Positions 1 to 8,065 of a stretch of DNA of 64,000 nucleotides are shown piece after piece. Below the pieces are notes generated by a model that was not told the DNA's origin, did not search any database, and saw only the letters and a program-made list of their open reading frames with translations. Position numbers and translations under genes: made by a program. Numbering within the stretch: the first letter of the stretch is position 1; each line of letters begins with the position of its first letter. The DNA comes from Rhodoferax potami (GTDB lineage Bacteria; Pseudomonadota; Gammaproteobacteria; Burkholderiales; Burkholderiaceae_C): positions 3,663,181-3,727,180 of the forward strand of contig NZ_JAVBIK010000001.1 in the NCBI RefSeq assembly GCF_032193805.1, read 5' to 3'.

Positions 1-176
1 TGGTAGCGTACCTGAGCCGCTTCATGAGCCTGCAACCCGGTGATGTGATCTCCACCGGTACCCCGCCCGGCGTCGGCATGGGTCAGAAACCTCCGGTTTA
101 TCTACGCGCCGGCCAGACCATGCACTTGGGCATCGAGGGCTTGGGAACCCAAACACAAGTGACCAAACAGGCCTGA
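1..176 (+). CDS. Fumarylacetoacetate hydrolase family protein, C-terminal fragment
   Basis: The gene is cut by the left edge; the reading frame begins at base 3 and 57 residues precede the TGA at 174-176. The visible part reads [18 protein letters not shown] followed by an [14 protein letters not shown] tail. This matches the C-terminal end of the FAH / 2-hydroxyhepta-2,4-diene-1,7-dioate isomerase / acylpyruvase fold, where [13 protein letters not shown] is a hallmark loop. Members are cytosolic metal-dependent C-C hydrolases, hydratases or isomerases of aromatic or keto-acid catabolism. The substrate cannot be deduced because the catalytic N-terminal part lies outside the window. Family assignment is firm; specific function is unknown. 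Confidence 0.85.
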   Translation, partial: VAYLSRFMSLQPGDVISTGTPPGVGMGQKPPVYLRAGQTMHLGIEGLGTQTQVTKQA

Positions 177-246
177 TATGACCCCAGCCGACGACGTGCG
201 CTTTGTGGACGCGCTCTTTTAAATACGGCCTGGCCTCTACGATCAG

Positions 247-270
247 CTGCGGTGCTAGCCAGCACCGCAG
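247..270. terminator. Perfect 10-bp hairpin between convergent genes
   Basis: Arms CTGCGGTGCT (247-256) and AGCACCGCAG (261-270) are perfectly complementary around an AGCC loop. The hairpin lies between the end of the FAH-family gene (plus) and the end of the 354-1571 gene (minus). No clear T-run follows on either strand, so termination is inferred from position and stem quality only. Confidence 0.4.
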
Positions 271-353
271 GCGGGATGCCTTTGCCAGCTCCCATGAATG
301 CAACCTGATCCACTCTCAGGGGATGGCGCTCTTTGGTGTGCCCTGGCCTTGGA

Positions 354-1571
354 TTAGCGGCTGATATTGCACTCGCGGCGCAACAAGGCCACCGCATCGT
401 TGAAGGTGTAGTCGTGGTCACTCGCCAGGGTGGCGCTCGACTCTTCGATAAAGTTGTTCCACAGGCTTGCGTAGTCTTCCAGGTGTTCGGCAGGCGCGTT
501 GGCTTCGATGAACTGCAAGGGCAGGGTGGGCTGCAATCCAGATTTCCGGATCTTCTTTACCAAGGTCGAGGCTGCCTTTTCAGTGAGCACCGTCTTGGCA
601 GGGCTACCAGCGGCCATGCACAAGAACAGGGTGAGCAAGGAGCTTTCGTCATCATTGCCACCGGTGGCTTTGGCCCAAGCCTTGGAAACATTCTTGTCGA
701 ATTGATCCACCTCTAGGATGGCGTCCTCGAGCCAAAAATACCGGCCCATGAATGCGGGTGTCTGGTCAAACAGCTTGCGCACCGACAGGTCGGATTCCAG
801 CCATTTGACGGAGTCTGCCCAGACCGAGTCGCGTATGGACTCCACCAGTTCTGTCCACTCGCTAGGTAGATCTGCCGGGACAATCAACGGCAACTTGCCG
901 GGTTTGGCCAGATAGCGCTTGCGCAAGGCCAGAATCATCTTTTCGAAAGTAACCCAGTCGGGCAGGCTGCTGCGCTTGCAGGCGCGGGCCAACAAGGCAG
1001 TGCGGATGACGGCTTCTGCATCTTTGCCAGCCTCTTCGAGCTCTTCGACGTCCATGCCCATTTGCCCAGCCATCCAGATGGCCGCATCCACCACCGCGGC
1101 AGCCCGGCTCCGGCTTGCCAACTCCATCTGGTATTCGGTCAGGGTTTTAAGGCTCCATTTGGCCAGCAGGGGAATGTGCTCATCGCGAAAGCCGCTGCGC
1201 TCGTTCATCCCGAAGTGTGTCGTCTGCGGCATGGTGATCAGCGCTTTGAGCATGTCTGAGCCCGCTTTGGAGCGAGAGAGAAAGCTGTGGTCCCGCAACA
1301 GCTCGGCTGCACGGTGGAGGTCGCCCTCCGTGCTGTGGGCCAGATGCAGGCTGACCAGGTTGACGATGCGGTCTCTGGCAAGCTCCAATTCGGGCCGCAA
1401 GTACTCGGTCCCGAAATAGCGCGCGATCTGCACCATGCCCTTGGGCGCATCGGCCCGGATGGCATCGAGTTTGTCTTGCCCGATCAGGCCGTGTTCTATG
1501 CCGTGCGTGAGCGCCTTTTCAAAGAAAGGACGGCTATCAAACAGGGAAACGGAATGGGGTGCAACGGGCAT
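354..1571 (-). CDS. Hypothetical protein (405 aa), last gene of the J-domain operon
   Basis: I do not recognise a family. The protein has no signal peptide or membrane segment and reads as a mostly helical cytosolic protein, with many leucine/alanine-rich amphipathic stretches (for example HRAAELLRDHSFLSRSKAG and the FLCMAAGSPAKTVL region). The frame stays open upstream of 1571, but that part overlaps the preceding gene and reads as out-of-frame basic sequence, so the ATG at 1571 (MPVAPHSVSLFDSRPFF) is chosen. It lies 19 bases after the stop of the previous gene with only a weak ribosome-binding sequence, suggesting translational coupling. Its neighbours are a J-domain protein and two other unknowns on the same strand. 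Function is unknown; a role with the Hsp70 system is inference from context only. Confidence 0.75.
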   Translation of the reverse strand: MPVAPHSVSLFDSRPFFEKALTHGIEHGLIGQDKLDAIRADAPKGMVQIARYFGTEYLRPELELARDRIVNLVSLHLAHSTEGDLHRAAELLRDHSFLSRSKAGSDMLKALITMPQTTHFGMNERSGFRDEHIPLLAKWSLKTLTEYQMELASRSRAAAVVDAAIWMAGQMGMDVEELEEAGKDAEAVIRTALLARACKRSSLPDWVTFEKMILALRKRYLAKPGKLPLIVPADLPSEWTELVESIRDSVWADSVKWLESDLSVRKLFDQTPAFMGRYFWLEDAILEVDQFDKNVSKAWAKATGGNDDESSLLTLFLCMAAGSPAKTVLTEKAASTLVKKIRKSGLQPTLPLQFIEANAPAEHLEDYASLWNNFIEESSATLASDHDYTFNDAVALLRRECNISR

Positions 1572-1590
1572 GGCGCTGGAGCAATTGGAT

Positions 1591-2343
1591 TTAAATGGCG
1601 GACTCTTCGTCGTCTTCGCGGGCAGCAGGTGTGGCTTTGCCGCGGTCGGTGTCACCGGTTTCGACTTTGCCGTCGTCTTCCTCTTCGGCCACTTCTTCTT
1701 CATCAAGGCCCAGGTCAAACGCACGGGCCTTGGCTCGCAACACAATCAACATTTCGATGAAAAGGTCGGGGAGCTCATGGCGCAGCAGCCAGGCCATTTG
1801 CATCCAGTCCTGGTCCGCCACCTCATCCAGATCGACGCGTGGGCGCACGTAGGCGGATTGGTACAGCGCCTGCTCCGACAAGATTTCGCCGTCATCTTCG
1901 ACGGTGTCAAACGTGCCACTGCGGGCAAACGCCTCTACTCGGCTCCACTTTTCGGTGAAGTAATCGGCCAGCGCTTCGCTGCCACCTTCCAGATCACCAA
2001 TGGCCGTCAAAAACTCAATCGCATCCACCGCGTCATCCCGGAAGATCACCGAGTTCATCATGCCGCGCAAATGGGTTCGCGTCAGGTCTTTGTATTGCTT
2101 TTCGATCACCACCGCATGCGCAAACTGCTGCGGTGTGATCAGCAAATTCACGATGGATTCTTTGGAGTCGTCGTACTCGCGGATCACCGCCAGAATGTCT
2201 TTGGCAGGCAGCTGCTCCAGCACCACCATCAGGGCGCCGTCGCCCTCAGAGTCGGCAAGCTCCGTCAACACGGACTCAGCCCCCACGATATCGCCGGCAG
2301 CGATCAGGGCTTGGGTTTTTTCAATCAGGGCTAATTGGCTCAC
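1591..2343 (-). CDS. Hypothetical protein (250 aa) with acidic C-terminal tail
   Basis: Family not recognised. The first ~200 residues look globular and helical (MSQLALIEKTQALIAAGDIVGAE at the start, DQDWMQMAWLLRHELPDLFIEML near 185-205). The last ~45 residues are low-complexity and acidic (LDEEEVAEEEDDGKVETGD). There is no signal peptide or transmembrane segment. It is the third gene of a minus-strand set: J-domain protein, 183-aa protein, this gene, 405-aa protein, with short gaps of 13-30 bases, so co-transcription is likely. Acidic tails of this kind are seen on proteins that keep clients soluble or bind basic partners, but that is only a suggestion here. Confidence 0.75.
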   Translation of the reverse strand: MSQLALIEKTQALIAAGDIVGAESVLTELADSEGDGALMVVLEQLPAKDILAVIREYDDSKESIVNLLITPQQFAHAVVIEKQYKDLTRTHLRGMMNSVIFRDDAVDAIEFLTAIGDLEGGSEALADYFTEKWSRVEAFARSGTFDTVEDDGEILSEQALYQSAYVRPRVDLDEVADQDWMQMAWLLRHELPDLFIEMLIVLRAKARAFDLGLDEEEVAEEEDDGKVETGDTDRGKATPAAREDDEESAI

Positions 2344-2373
2344 AGGGGCGTCCTCTTGATGCGGGCTCGGGAT

Positions 2374-2925
2374 TTATTCTTTGTGGTCGAAGCCTTGCTC
2401 GACCATCCAGGCGGCGCCTTCTTCTTCGTTCACACGGCTTTGGCGTTCGTCTTCGTCCATGCCTTCGGGGTCACGCTCGATGTCGTCGCGGTCATCCTCT
2501 TCATCATCTGATTCGTCCGCTGCAGCGAATCGGGCATCCGGCTTGTTCAGCAGGTATTCCAGTGCGGCAGCCACGCTCATAAACCAGGGGCCTGCCGGTT
2601 GTTGCAGCACCTGCTGGGCCAAGGTGTGGGCCCATGGGGCGAGCTCGACCGCGTCAGCTAGCGAGTCCCATTCCGGCAGGTCTTCCGACTCCTGGCGCAC
2701 CAGTTCTTCCATCACTGCAGGGCGCTTGAAACGGAAGCCCTGATGGAACACAACTGCCACCATCTCAGGGCTCAACTCCAGCATGCTCAGCAAAAACTTC
2801 AGTTCTTTGCGGCGCTCTGCCAGTTTTTTTGCCAGGATGTTGCTGCCTTCGGAGTCCGAGGTCAGGTCGTCCAGTTCGGCTTGGTAGGCGCTGCGCAGGT
2901 GATGAAAGAAAGGGGAGAGGCTCAT
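2374..2925 (-). CDS. Hypothetical protein (183 aa) with very acidic tail
   Basis: The frame is open further upstream, but that part overlaps the J-domain gene and reads as its out-of-frame shadow, so the start is set at the ATG at 2925 (MSLSPFFHHLRSAYQAELDDL). The first ~120 residues are helical with an ERRKELKFLLSMLELSPEMVAVVFHQGF segment. Residues ~132-165 are dominated by Asp and Glu (ADESDDEEDDRDDIERD). No membrane or export signal is present. It lies 13 bases downstream of the J-domain gene and 30 bases upstream of the 250-aa gene. No family is recognised. The pairing with a J-domain protein and a second acidic-tailed protein is the main clue to its role. Confidence 0.72.
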   Translation of the reverse strand: MSLSPFFHHLRSAYQAELDDLTSDSEGSNILAKKLAERRKELKFLLSMLELSPEMVAVVFHQGFRFKRPAVMEELVRQESEDLPEWDSLADAVELAPWAHTLAQQVLQQPAGPWFMSVAAALEYLLNKPDARFAAADESDDEEDDRDDIERDPEGMDEDERQSRVNEEEGAAWMVEQGFDHKE

Positions 2926-2938
2926 GCTATTTGCCTTT

Positions 2939-3214
2939 TCAAAGAATGCGGGAGAAATACGTGGACCAGATGTCGCGTGCGGTGTCCAAGGGGTTGTCGA
3001 GCAAGCCTCGCCGGCGATTGTCGTCATAGGCCTGACGCTTGTCTGTGTCCGAGAGCACATCGTAGGCTTCTTGGACTTCACGGAAATAAGCGCCCGCGTT
3101 GGGATCTGGATTGCGGTCGGGGTGATACTGCGCAGCCTTTTGACGGAAGGCTTTTTTGATGTCAGCCAGTGTGGCTGCACTGTTCAATCCGAGACTGGCG
3201 TAATGGTCTTTCAT
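2939..3214 (-). CDS. Small J-domain (DnaJ-like) co-chaperone
   Basis: This 91-aa protein is essentially a J-domain with a short tail. It starts MKDHYASLGLNSAATLADIKKAF, carries the invariant HPD tripeptide in QYHPDRNPD (about residues 31-33), and has the helix III/IV pattern YFREVQEAYDVLSDTDKRQAYD. J-domains stimulate the ATPase of Hsp70 (DnaK) in the cytosol. The G/F linker, zinc centre and C-terminal client domains of full-length DnaJ are absent, so it is a class-C type J-protein. The start at 3214 is supported by AGGAAA about 8 bases upstream. It heads an operon with three uncharacterised genes and follows tRNA-Asn on the same strand. Family call is firm; client specificity is unknown. Confidence 0.9.
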   Translation of the reverse strand: MKDHYASLGLNSAATLADIKKAFRQKAAQYHPDRNPDPNAGAYFREVQEAYDVLSDTDKRQAYDDNRRRGLLDNPLDTARDIWSTYFSRIL

Positions 3215-3240
3215 GCAGCACGTTTCCTGCCGGAAAAGAA

Positions 3241-3271
3241 AAAACCCCACTGCAATCGCAGCGGGGTTTTT
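3241..3271 (-). terminator. Rho-independent terminator after tRNA-Asn
   Basis: An inverted repeat with arms AACCCC-A-CTGC and GCAG-C-GGGGTT (one mismatch) encloses an AATC loop. Read on the minus strand it ends in a run of six T, which fits termination downstream of tRNA-Asn. It lies just upstream of the J-domain gene, so that gene would need its own promoter or read-through. Confidence 0.75.
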
Positions 3272-3292
3272 AAAGACCCTTGCGGGTTAATT

Positions 3293-3368
3293 TGGCTCCT
3301 CAACCTGGGCTCGAACCAGGGACCTACGGATTAACAGTCCGGCGCTCTACCAACTGAGCTATTGAGGA
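3293..3368 (-). tRNA. tRNA-Asn (anticodon GTT)
   Basis: The 76-nt cloverleaf is complete. The acceptor stem TCCTCAA pairs with TTGAGGA, followed by discriminator G and an encoded CCA. The D-arm contains AGCTCAGTTGGTAGAGC, the anticodon loop is CTGTTAATC with anticodon GTT, and the T-arm is CCTGGTTCGAGCCCAGG. It delivers asparagine at AAC and AAU codons. Confidence 0.97.
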
Positions 3369-3380
3369 ATGAAGCCTCAA

Positions 3381-3419
3381 ATTATAGCGTGTTTTTTGAG
3401 TGATTTTAGAAACACGCTA
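3381..3419 (-). promoter_or_regulatory. tRNA-Asn promoter -10 box overlapping a hairpin
   Basis: On the minus strand a consensus TATAAT lies at 3381-3386, 12 bases upstream of the mature tRNA-Asn 5' end; no good -35 box is visible. A perfect 10-bp inverted repeat overlaps it: TAGCGTGTTT (3385-3394) and AAACACGCTA (3410-3419) on the plus strand. The hairpin probably ends transcription of the upstream ferredoxin reductase gene; it has no long T-run. Confidence 0.55.
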
Positions 3420-3437
3420 AATTTTTAGATTCTGTCG

Positions 3438-4511
3438 CTAACTTTTTTCTTGGGTTCCAACACCGAGGAGCTGATGCAATCGCGTGCTCGTGGTGGTGTA
3501 CTGCAAGAGCACTTTTTTCTCTGGAGAAATAAATGCCATCGCTGCGAAGGACGCTAGTGTAGCCTCATGAAAGCCACTCAAAATCAATTTTCGCTTTCCT
3601 GGATAAAAATTTATATCGCCGACCGCAAAAATTCCTGGAATTTCGCTCTGGAAGGTCTCTGTGCTCACCGGCACCTGCTTGCGTTCAAGGGTCCAACCCC
3701 AGTCGGCAATCGGTCCCATCTTTGGTGATACTCCCAAGCGCACCAGCACATGATCAGCGGCCACAGATATCTCGGTGCCTTCCGCCGTCAATACGTGCAA
3801 TGAATTCAAGCGCGAACCATCAGTCCCGCATCCGGTGACCTGCGCTGGCAATACCCGGATGGTGCCGCTCTCGCGAGCGGCATCGAGTTGCTGCAGTGTG
3901 GCGGGCTCACCCGTGAAAACATCGCGCCTGTGGATCAAGGTCACACTGGCAGGACGATGGGCATCCACTGGCGCATATGCCGCTTGCAAAGCTGCAGTAA
4001 CGGCCGATTCATCCCCACCCAGCACCACGACGTGGGCACCCTGCAAACTGCCTTCCGTCAGGGCGGCGTCGTGGGGGTAATGCACCTGGAGGTTCTCGAA
4101 AGGCTCAAGCTCCGGAACAGCCGGTTTGCGCGGGACAAAAGCACCGACACCAGCGGCTACAAACAAGGCCTTGGCGATGAATGTGGTACCAGCGTCGGTA
4201 ATTAGGTGCAAACGACCATCCTCCAAACGGGTGACCGATTCGACCAACTGGGAGAAATGCATCTGCGCCTGAAAAGGCGCTATCTGCTGCAGCAGACTTT
4301 GCGTGAGGCCGCGGCCGGTGGTGACCGGTGTGCCGGGGATGTCGTAGATCGGCTTGTCGGCATAAAGCTCCATGCACTGGCCGCCAGCGTAAGGCAGGGC
4401 ATCAATGACATGGGCCTGCACTTCGTGCAGGCCCAGTTGGAACACTTGGAACAGGCCTACCGGGCCTGCTCCGATGACGACGGCATCGGCTTCAATCACA
4501 GGGGCAGCCAT
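3438..4511 (-). CDS. Ferredoxin--NADP(+) reductase, thioredoxin-reductase-like type
   Basis: This 357-aa flavoprotein has an FAD-binding GxGxxG at residues 14-19 (VVIGAGPVGL), a second Rossmann motif (VVVLGGDESAV, ~168-178) for NADP(H), and the C-terminal FAD motif GIFAVGDIN. The CxxC redox pair of thioredoxin reductase is absent (the segment reads GGQCMELY near the N-terminus instead), as in TrxR-like FNRs of the YumC/CT1512 type. It transfers electrons between NADPH and ferredoxin in the cytosol. Directly upstream on the same strand is a seven-iron ferredoxin gene (13-bp gap), its likely redox partner. Length and motifs are typical of the family. Confidence 0.88.
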   Translation of the reverse strand: MAAPVIEADAVVIGAGPVGLFQVFQLGLHEVQAHVIDALPYAGGQCMELYADKPIYDIPGTPVTTGRGLTQSLLQQIAPFQAQMHFSQLVESVTRLEDGRLHLITDAGTTFIAKALFVAAGVGAFVPRKPAVPELEPFENLQVHYPHDAALTEGSLQGAHVVVLGGDESAVTAALQAAYAPVDAHRPASVTLIHRRDVFTGEPATLQQLDAARESGTIRVLPAQVTGCGTDGSRLNSLHVLTAEGTEISVAADHVLVRLGVSPKMGPIADWGWTLERKQVPVSTETFQSEIPGIFAVGDINFYPGKRKLILSGFHEATLASFAAMAFISPEKKVLLQYTTTSTRLHQLLGVGTQEKS

Positions 4512-4524
4512 GCCGAATTTGTGA

Positions 4525-4854
4525 TCAGCGGATCAGCTGCGACAGCTTGCCGGTCTTGTCTTTCCAGTCGTCCGCATCTGCCAATGGTGCCTTGCGCTTG
4601 GTAATGCTCTTCCAGCCGGGCAGGCGGGCGAGCTCTGCGTTCAGGGCAATCATGTGCTGCTGGTCCTTGGGTGCGTCTTCTTCCGCGTAGATCGCGTTGG
4701 CTGGGCACTCGGGAATGCAGACGGCGCAGTCGATGCATTCATCGGGGTCGATCGTCAGGAAATTGGGGCCTTCGCGGAAGCAATCCACGGGGCACACGTC
4801 CACGCAGTCGGTGTATTTGCACTTGATACAGGCTTCGGTGACGATGTGTGTCAT
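4525..4854 (-). CDS. fdxA: Seven-iron ferredoxin FdxA (3Fe-4S + 4Fe-4S)
   Basis: The 109-aa protein starts [17 protein letters not shown]. Cysteines at 9, 17, 21, 25, 40, 43, 46 and 50 reproduce, with a one-residue offset for Met, the arrangement of Azotobacter ferredoxin I. These would ligate one [3Fe-4S] and one [4Fe-4S] cluster. It is a soluble electron carrier. The reductase encoded 13 bases downstream is the probable electron donor or acceptor. The frame extends 15 codons upstream of 4854, but the family begins at MTHIV or MTYVV, so that start is used. The 108-bp region to the cys genes should contain its promoter. Confidence 0.93.
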   Translation of the reverse strand: MTHIVTEACIKCKYTDCVDVCPVDCFREGPNFLTIDPDECIDCAVCIPECPANAIYAEEDAPKDQQHMIALNAELARLPGWKSITKRKAPLADADDWKDKTGKLSQLIR

Positions 4855-4962
4855 GTTGTTTGAGAGCAGTAAATAAGAGGGCGGGCACATAAATGCCAAG
4901 CCCTTGATTTTATTGGGTTTTGCAGACGCCCCTTGTCACGGGGGCATCTCCTTTGCGTTGTA

Positions 4963-6336
4963 TCAACTCAGCAGCAGGGCGCCGGAGGTCTTGTGCGAGG
5001 CGGTGTCCACCAGAATCAGCGAGCCCAGCACACGGCTTTGCGCGTACGGAACGGCGGTAATTGCCTCTTGCAAAGCGAGCTCGATATGGCCGATGGCGTT
5101 GGGCGCAATCTCGGTTGCATCGTGCTCTTGCAAGGTGTTGATATCCAGGCTGTGGACGATGCGCTTGACCTTGGCCTTGATCCAGCGGTGGCCATGCAGG
5201 GCCAGGTACACACGGCCGGCAACCAGAGGCTCATCGTCCATCCAGGCCACCGTGGCCTTGATTTCGCGGGTAGCTTCGGCAAAAGCGCGGGGCTTGGGGG
5301 TATCCGCGAATTCGTCGTCCGGATCTGCGGCGGGCGTGACTTGGGCCAGCAACCAGTCCCCGCGGGACACATCCACTTCGCGGTCCAGCGTGATGCCGGC
5401 GCCATGGCCTGCGGCAATGCTGCCAGGCACGCGGGCGTGGTTCACCACCTGGGCCACCACGGCGGTCTGGCCGCTGGGGTGGATGCTCACGGTGTCGCCC
5501 ACATGCACGGTGCCGGTGGCCACACGGCCCCAGAACACGCGGCGGCCCTGCGAGGTGTCGGCAGAGTTATGGAACTTTTCGACCCATTGCACCGGGAAGG
5601 CGAAGGGCACATCAGTCTCAGCGGCGGTAACGGGCAGTGTCTCCAGCAGGGCCAGCAGGCTCGGGCCTTGGTAGCCGCACCAGCCGGGCGTGGATTCCAC
5701 CACGTTGTGGCCCTTGAGGGCAGACATGGGGATGGTGGCCGTCACGTTAATGCCAGCTTGCTTGGCAAAGGCCTGCAGTGCTTCGCTGATCTTGGCAAAC
5801 GCGGCGGTGGCGTCGTCGCCCAAGGCGTCAAGCTTGTTCACCGCAAAGATGATGCCGGGCACGCGCAACAGGTTGACCAGCAGGCTGTGGCGGCGGGTCT
5901 GGGGCAGCAGGTCTACCATGCCGTCCACATTCCACTTGAGCTTGGTGGCATCCACCAGTACCACGGCGGCATGGGCGCTGCTGGCGGCGGTGACCATGTT
6001 GCGGGTGTACTGCTCGTGGCCGGGCGCGTCACCAATGATGAACTTGCGCGTGGGCGTAGCGAAGTAGCGGTAGGCCACGTCGATGGTGATGCCTTGCTCG
6101 CGCTCGGCGCTCAAACCGTCGGTGAACAGCGCCAAGTCGGCTTCGCCGCTCTTGGAAACGTTGGCCAACTGGTCTTGCAGCACTGATCGGCTGTCTACCA
6201 ACAGGCGGCCGATCAGGGTGCTCTTGCCGTCGTCCACGCTGCCGCAGGTGATGAAGCGCAGGGCGGATGAAGTGTCATTTTGGCTGCTAGTGCCCGTGGA
6301 ATGTGCGGGAGTAGCTATAGAAATAGTAGCGGTCAT
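4963..6336 (-). CDS. cysN: Sulfate adenylyltransferase subunit 1 (GTPase CysN)
   Basis: The 457-aa GTPase subunit of ATP sulfurylase drives formation of adenosine 5'-phosphosulfate by CysD through GTP hydrolysis. Visible GTPase motifs are G1 GSVDDGKST (residues 32-40), G3 DAPGHE (103-108) and G4 NKLD (167-170), followed by the EF-Tu-like beta-barrel domains. There is no C-terminal APS kinase domain (CysC), so this is the plain CysN form. Its start codon overlaps the cysD stop by one base (TGATG). The first ~25 residues, before ALRFITCGSVDDGKST, are an extra leader encoded by a copy of the dispersed repeat at 6275-6330. It is the last gene of the sulfate-reduction operon. Confidence 0.95.
   Translation of the reverse strand: MTATISIATPAHSTGTSSQNDTSSALRFITCGSVDDGKSTLIGRLLVDSRSVLQDQLANVSKSGEADLALFTDGLSAEREQGITIDVAYRYFATPTRKFIIGDAPGHEQYTRNMVTAASSAHAAVVLVDATKLKWNVDGMVDLLPQTRRHSLLVNLLRVPGIIFAVNKLDALGDDATAAFAKISEALQAFAKQAGINVTATIPMSALKGHNVVESTPGWCGYQGPSLLALLETLPVTAAETDVPFAFPVQWVEKFHNSADTSQGRRVFWGRVATGTVHVGDTVSIHPSGQTAVVAQVVNHARVPGSIAAGHGAGITLDREVDVSRGDWLLAQVTPAADPDDEFADTPKPRAFAEATREIKATVAWMDDEPLVAGRVYLALHGHRWIKAKVKRIVHSLDINTLQEHDATEIAPNAIGHIELALQEAITAVPYAQSRVLGSLILVDTASHKTSGALLLS
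6275..6330. repeat. Dispersed ~55-bp repeat, copy inside the cysN start
   Basis: On the minus strand this stretch contains GCTACTATTTCTATAGCTAC, then CGCACATTCCACGGGC, an ACTAG element and GCCAAAATGAC. It matches the copies at 8401-8450 and 48952-49004 module for module. It encodes most of the nonconserved N-terminal residues of CysN (including AHSTG). Confidence 0.8.
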
Positions 6337-7268
6337 CAGAAGTACCCGTCTTTCTTACGTTTTTCCATCGAGGCTTCGGACGTCTTGTCGTCCATGCGGG
6401 TGGCGCCGCGCTCGCTCACGTCGGCAGCCAGCGTTTCGATCACGATGTCGGCAGCGGTCGCGGCCAGGCTTTCCACCGGGCAGGTGCAGGTGATGTCGCC
6501 CACGGTGCGGAAACGTACGTCACGGCTCTCGATGGTTTCGCCTTCCTTGGGAGGCGTCAGCTCCGTCACCGGAACCAGCAGGCCTTTGCGCTCGACCACA
6601 TCGCGTTTGTGCGTGTAATACAGCGATGGCAGCGCGATCTTTTCGCGTTCGATGTACTGCCACACGTCCAGCTCGGTCCAGTTGCTGATGGGGAACACGC
6701 GGAAGTGTTCGCCGGGCTGCAGGCGGGTGTTGAACAGGGTCCACAACTCGGGGCGCTGGGCCTTGGGCTGCCACTGGCCGAAGCTGTCACGATGGGAAAA
6801 AATACGCTCTTTGGCGCGGGCTTTTTCCTCATCGCGGCGTGCGCCACCGATCAGGGCGTCAAAACGGAATTCGTCGATGGCTTCGAGCAGCGTGACCGAC
6901 TGGTGCACATTGCGGCTCTCGCCGGGGTGGGCCAGGCGTACGGTACCGCGGGCCATGGAGTCTTCGACGCTGCGCACGATCAGCTCGGCACCCAGTTCCT
7001 TGGCGCGGAAGTCGCGGAAGTCGGTCACTTCATGGAAGTTGTGGCCGGTGTCGATCATCAGCAGGGGGTAAGGTATGCGGCCGACGCCAAACGCCTTTTC
7101 AGCGCACTTGAGCATCACCAACGAGTCTTTGCCGCCCGAGAACAGCAGGGCGGGGCGCTCAAACGCAGCTGCCACCTCGCGCAGGATGAAGATGGTTTCT
7201 TCTTCCAGCGCATCCAGGTGCTGGTTGGAGAGGCGGTCGAAATGGGTGGGTTCAGTCATGGCGTTCAT
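6336..7268 (-). CDS. cysD: Sulfate adenylyltransferase subunit 2 (CysD)
   Basis: The 310-aa catalytic subunit of ATP sulfurylase makes APS from ATP and sulfate together with the GTPase CysN. The PP-loop motif SGGKDS is at residues 44-49, followed by the family pattern KCAEKAF and a C-terminal RxxxDKTSEASMEKRKKDGYF ending. It starts at the ATG at 7268, which overlaps the cysH stop (ATGA); a second in-frame ATG at 7259 (MTEPTHFD) is an alternative. It is cotranscribed with cysH and cysN. Length agrees with family members (~300 aa). Confidence 0.95.
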   Translation of the reverse strand: MNAMTEPTHFDRLSNQHLDALEEETIFILREVAAAFERPALLFSGGKDSLVMLKCAEKAFGVGRIPYPLLMIDTGHNFHEVTDFRDFRAKELGAELIVRSVEDSMARGTVRLAHPGESRNVHQSVTLLEAIDEFRFDALIGGARRDEEKARAKERIFSHRDSFGQWQPKAQRPELWTLFNTRLQPGEHFRVFPISNWTELDVWQYIEREKIALPSLYYTHKRDVVERKGLLVPVTELTPPKEGETIESRDVRFRTVGDITCTCPVESLAATAADIVIETLAADVSERGATRMDDKTSEASMEKRKKDGYF

Positions 7269-8065
7269 GCTTTGGCTTCTTCATGTTTCACGTGCAGGCC
7301 GCATTCTTTGGCGGCTTCGTCTTCCCACCACCAGCGGCCGGAGCGGAAGTCTTCACCCAGGCTGATGGCGCGGGTGCAAGGCTCGCAGCCAATACTCGGG
7401 AAGAACTGGTCGTGCAGGGGGTTGTAGTCCAGCTTGTTGGTTTGGATGTAATGCCACACATCACCCCAAGTCCAGTTGGCCAGGGGGTTGATCTTGATGC
7501 GGGGCTCAGAGCTGTCCACCAAAGGCACATCGGCGCGGGCGCCAGATTGCTCGCGGCGCAGGCCGGTGATCCAGGCCTCTTTGCCTTTGAGCGCGCGCTC
7601 CAGCGGTTCCATCTTGCGGATGCCGCAGCAGGCTTTGCGCAGGGCGATGCTCTTGTACATCGCGTCCTTGCCTTCGCGGTCCACAAACTGCACCACCGAT
7701 TCATTCACCGGCTGGTACACCGTGACCGCAGCGCGGCTGGAAGCTTTGAAGCGCTCCAGCAGGTCCAGGGTTTCTTGGTGCAGGGCGCCGGTTTCCAGCA
7801 CAAAGATGCCGATGTCCAGCTTTAGGCTGTTGATCAGGTGGCTGATGACCACGTCCTCAGCGCCCAGGCTGCAGGCTTGGGTGACGGTGGCAGCCCCACC
7901 ATCTACACCCGCGTATTGGGCTGCGGCTTGGGCGAGCACGCCTTGAGCTTCGGCCAGCTTGATGATGTATTCGCCGCTGGCTTCAGCGTTGCGGGCCATG
8001 GCGCTGCCGGCGGGCTGCACTTGCACCGCAAAACGGTTGCCTAAAGAGGAAGTTTCGGCGCTCAT
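7265..8065 (-). CDS. cysH: APS/PAPS reductase (CysH, iron-sulfur type)
   Basis: This 266-aa cytosolic enzyme reduces activated sulfate to sulfite using thioredoxin. Its cysteine pairs Cys146-Cys147 (ACCGIRKMEPL) and Cys227-Cys230 (CEPC) are the four [4Fe-4S] ligands typical of APS-preferring bacterial and plant-type reductases. The catalytic Cys255 sits in the KECGLH motif near the C-terminus. Presence of the cluster motif predicts use of APS rather than PAPS, which agrees with the lack of an APS kinase gene in the operon; this substrate preference is inferred. The gene overlaps DUF934 upstream and cysD downstream by four bases each. Confidence 0.94.
   Translation of the reverse strand: MSAETSSLGNRFAVQVQPAGSAMARNAEASGEYIIKLAEAQGVLAQAAAQYAGVDGGAATVTQACSLGAEDVVISHLINSLKLDIGIFVLETGALHQETLDLLERFKASSRAAVTVYQPVNESVVQFVDREGKDAMYKSIALRKACCGIRKMEPLERALKGKEAWITGLRREQSGARADVPLVDSSEPRIKINPLANWTWGDVWHYIQTNKLDYNPLHDQFFPSIGCEPCTRAISLGEDFRSGRWWWEDEAAKECGLHVKHEEAKA

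Noticed and set aside
179..223. 14-codon ORF (MTPADDVRFVDALF) right after the FAH-family gene
   Set aside because: Too short to support, with no clear ribosome-binding site and no further context.
4933..6186. 417-codon plus-strand frame opposite cysN
   Set aside because: CysN on the minus strand has complete GTPase motifs; the opposite frame is a Gly/His-rich artefact.
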